Below, one piece after another: positions 63,458-64,000 of a DNA stretch of 64,000 nucleotides. The notes below the pieces were generated by a model. It saw nothing but the letters and a program-made list of their open reading frames with translations. It was not told the DNA's origin and searched no databases. Within the stretch, counting starts at the first letter, position 1. Each line of letters starts with the position of its first letter. This DNA comes from Arthrobacter sp. Alg241-R88 (GTDB taxonomy: Bacteria; Actinomycetota; Actinomycetes; Actinomycetales; Micrococcaceae): the NCBI RefSeq assembly GCF_900537115.1, contig NZ_UNRG01000003.1:1-64000 (forward strand), given 5' to 3'. The position numbers and the translations under genes are program-made.

Positions 63458-63972
63458 CCGTGTAATTCCCGGTGCGCCCGGGCCAGTTCGATGTAGCGGG
63501 CGGCGTTGGCCCGGACGCCGTCGTACTCCTCATCGGTAAGTTCGCGGCGGACCTTGCCCGGGACGCCTGCCACCAGTGATCGCGGCGGGACGACGGTACC
63601 CTCCAGGACAACGGCGCCGGCAGCCACGAGCGAGCCGGCGCCGATCACCGCCCCGTTAAGGATGGTGGCGCCCATACCAATCAGGCAGTCGTCCTCCACA
63701 GTGCAGCCGTGCACGACGGCGGCGTGCCCCACGCTGACCCGTTCGCCCACCGTGCAGGGAAAGCCGGGGTCCGCGTGCAGCACCACGTTGTCCTGCAGGT
63801 TGCTGCCCGCGCCCACTGAGATGGCGGCGGTGTCGGCGCGGACGGAGACACCGTAGAAGGCGCTGGAGTCCTGGGCCAGGGTGGCGCTGCCGATGATCGA
63901 GGCCGTGGGTGCAACAAACGCGGATTCATGGACGGCCGGGGTGTTCCCGGCGAAGGGGTAAAGAGGAGCCAT
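63454..63972 (-). CDS. Gamma-carbonic-anhydrase-like hexapeptide-repeat protein
   Basis: The protein has 172 residues with a left-handed beta-helix of hexapeptide repeats (IGSATLAQDSSAFYGVSVRA onward). The three metal-ligand histidines are visible in VVLHADPGF and VGHAAVVHGCTV. Such proteins are gamma carbonic anhydrases or PaaY/CaiE-like thioesterases; the activity is uncertain. The stop overlaps the monooxygenase stop by 4 bp in convergent orientation. ATG 63972 is preceded by no clear ribosome site within the window. Confidence 0.88.
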   Translation of the reverse strand: MAPLYPFAGNTPAVHESAFVAPTASIIGSATLAQDSSAFYGVSVRADTAAISVGAGSNLQDNVVLHADPGFPCTVGERVSVGHAAVVHGCTVEDDCLIGMGATILNGAVIGAGSLVAAGAVVLEGTVVPPRSLVAGVPGKVRRELTDEEYDGVRANAARYIELARAHRELHG

Positions 63973-64000
63973 GGGCCAAGCCTAGGACATCCGCCGCGGG

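Overview
The window is high-GC DNA with an actinobacterial gene style: frequent GTG/TTG starts, GGAGG-type ribosome sites and many 4-bp stop/start overlaps. The gene content (monomeric NADP-isocitrate dehydrogenase, DUF6350-purN-purH region, AfsR/SARP regulator, MmsAB/ChvE sugar transporter, sortase-E-type LAxTG surface protein) fits a soil Micrococcaceae such as Arthrobacter or Pseudarthrobacter. The genus is an inference; no rRNA is present. I found no tRNA, rRNA, CRISPR array or prophage, and only one insertion sequence, cut off at the left edge.

Layout. 1-7.5 kb: partial IS110 transposase, PhoD phosphatase, LysE exporter, TfoX-like protein, short-chain dehydrogenase, PaiB-like protein, and a divergent EamA exporter/MocR regulator pair whose start regions meet at a 12-bp palindrome. 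7.5-17.6 kb: small secreted protein, large AfsR-type regulator, amino-acid permease, two convergent IclR regulators, a two-gene cyclase operon, homocysteine S-methyltransferase and a DHFR-like reductase. 17.8-24.6 kb: small membrane protein, PAS-PAS-GGDEF-EAL c-di-GMP enzyme, GlsB-type membrane protein, HAD phosphatase, and a coupled glycosyltransferase/UDP-glucose dehydrogenase pair. 24.7-31.2 kb: rhamnose-type sugar ABC operon with a sugar isomerase, behind a clear promoter and LacI-type operator. 31.4-40.3 kb: stress-type PRC-barrel/DUF2382 protein, DUF4383 and DUF6350 membrane proteins, purN and purH. Between purN and purH lie an MFS transporter and a DUF559 nuclease-like gene bracketed by two inverted copies of one long palindrome. 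A 55-bp tandem array follows purH.

40.3-50 kb: secreted trypsin-like protease with a tiny overlapping gene, icd, a lipoprotein/Ser-Thr kinase pair, a repetitive cell-wall protein ending in LAKTG, another secreted low-complexity protein, and a Gfo/Idh/MocA oxidoreductase. 50-57.5 kb: secreted pectate lyase, then a ROK repressor and the MmsA-MmsB-ChvE monosaccharide transporter. The ROK gene and the transporter share a 20-bp motif at their promoters. Together this looks like uptake of sugars released from plant polysaccharide. 57.6-64 kb: nitrilase-family amidase, PucR regulator, APC permease and FAD amino-acid 2-monooxygenase, which form a likely amino-acid (lysine-type DavB/DavA) catabolic unit, then a gamma carbonic anhydrase.

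The most unusual structure is the palindrome-flanked DUF559/AbiEi-like gene inserted between purN and purH (35689-36819). Next are the 55-bp repeat family, which also encodes the C-terminus of a glycosyltransferase, and several tandem duplications that contain stop codons.
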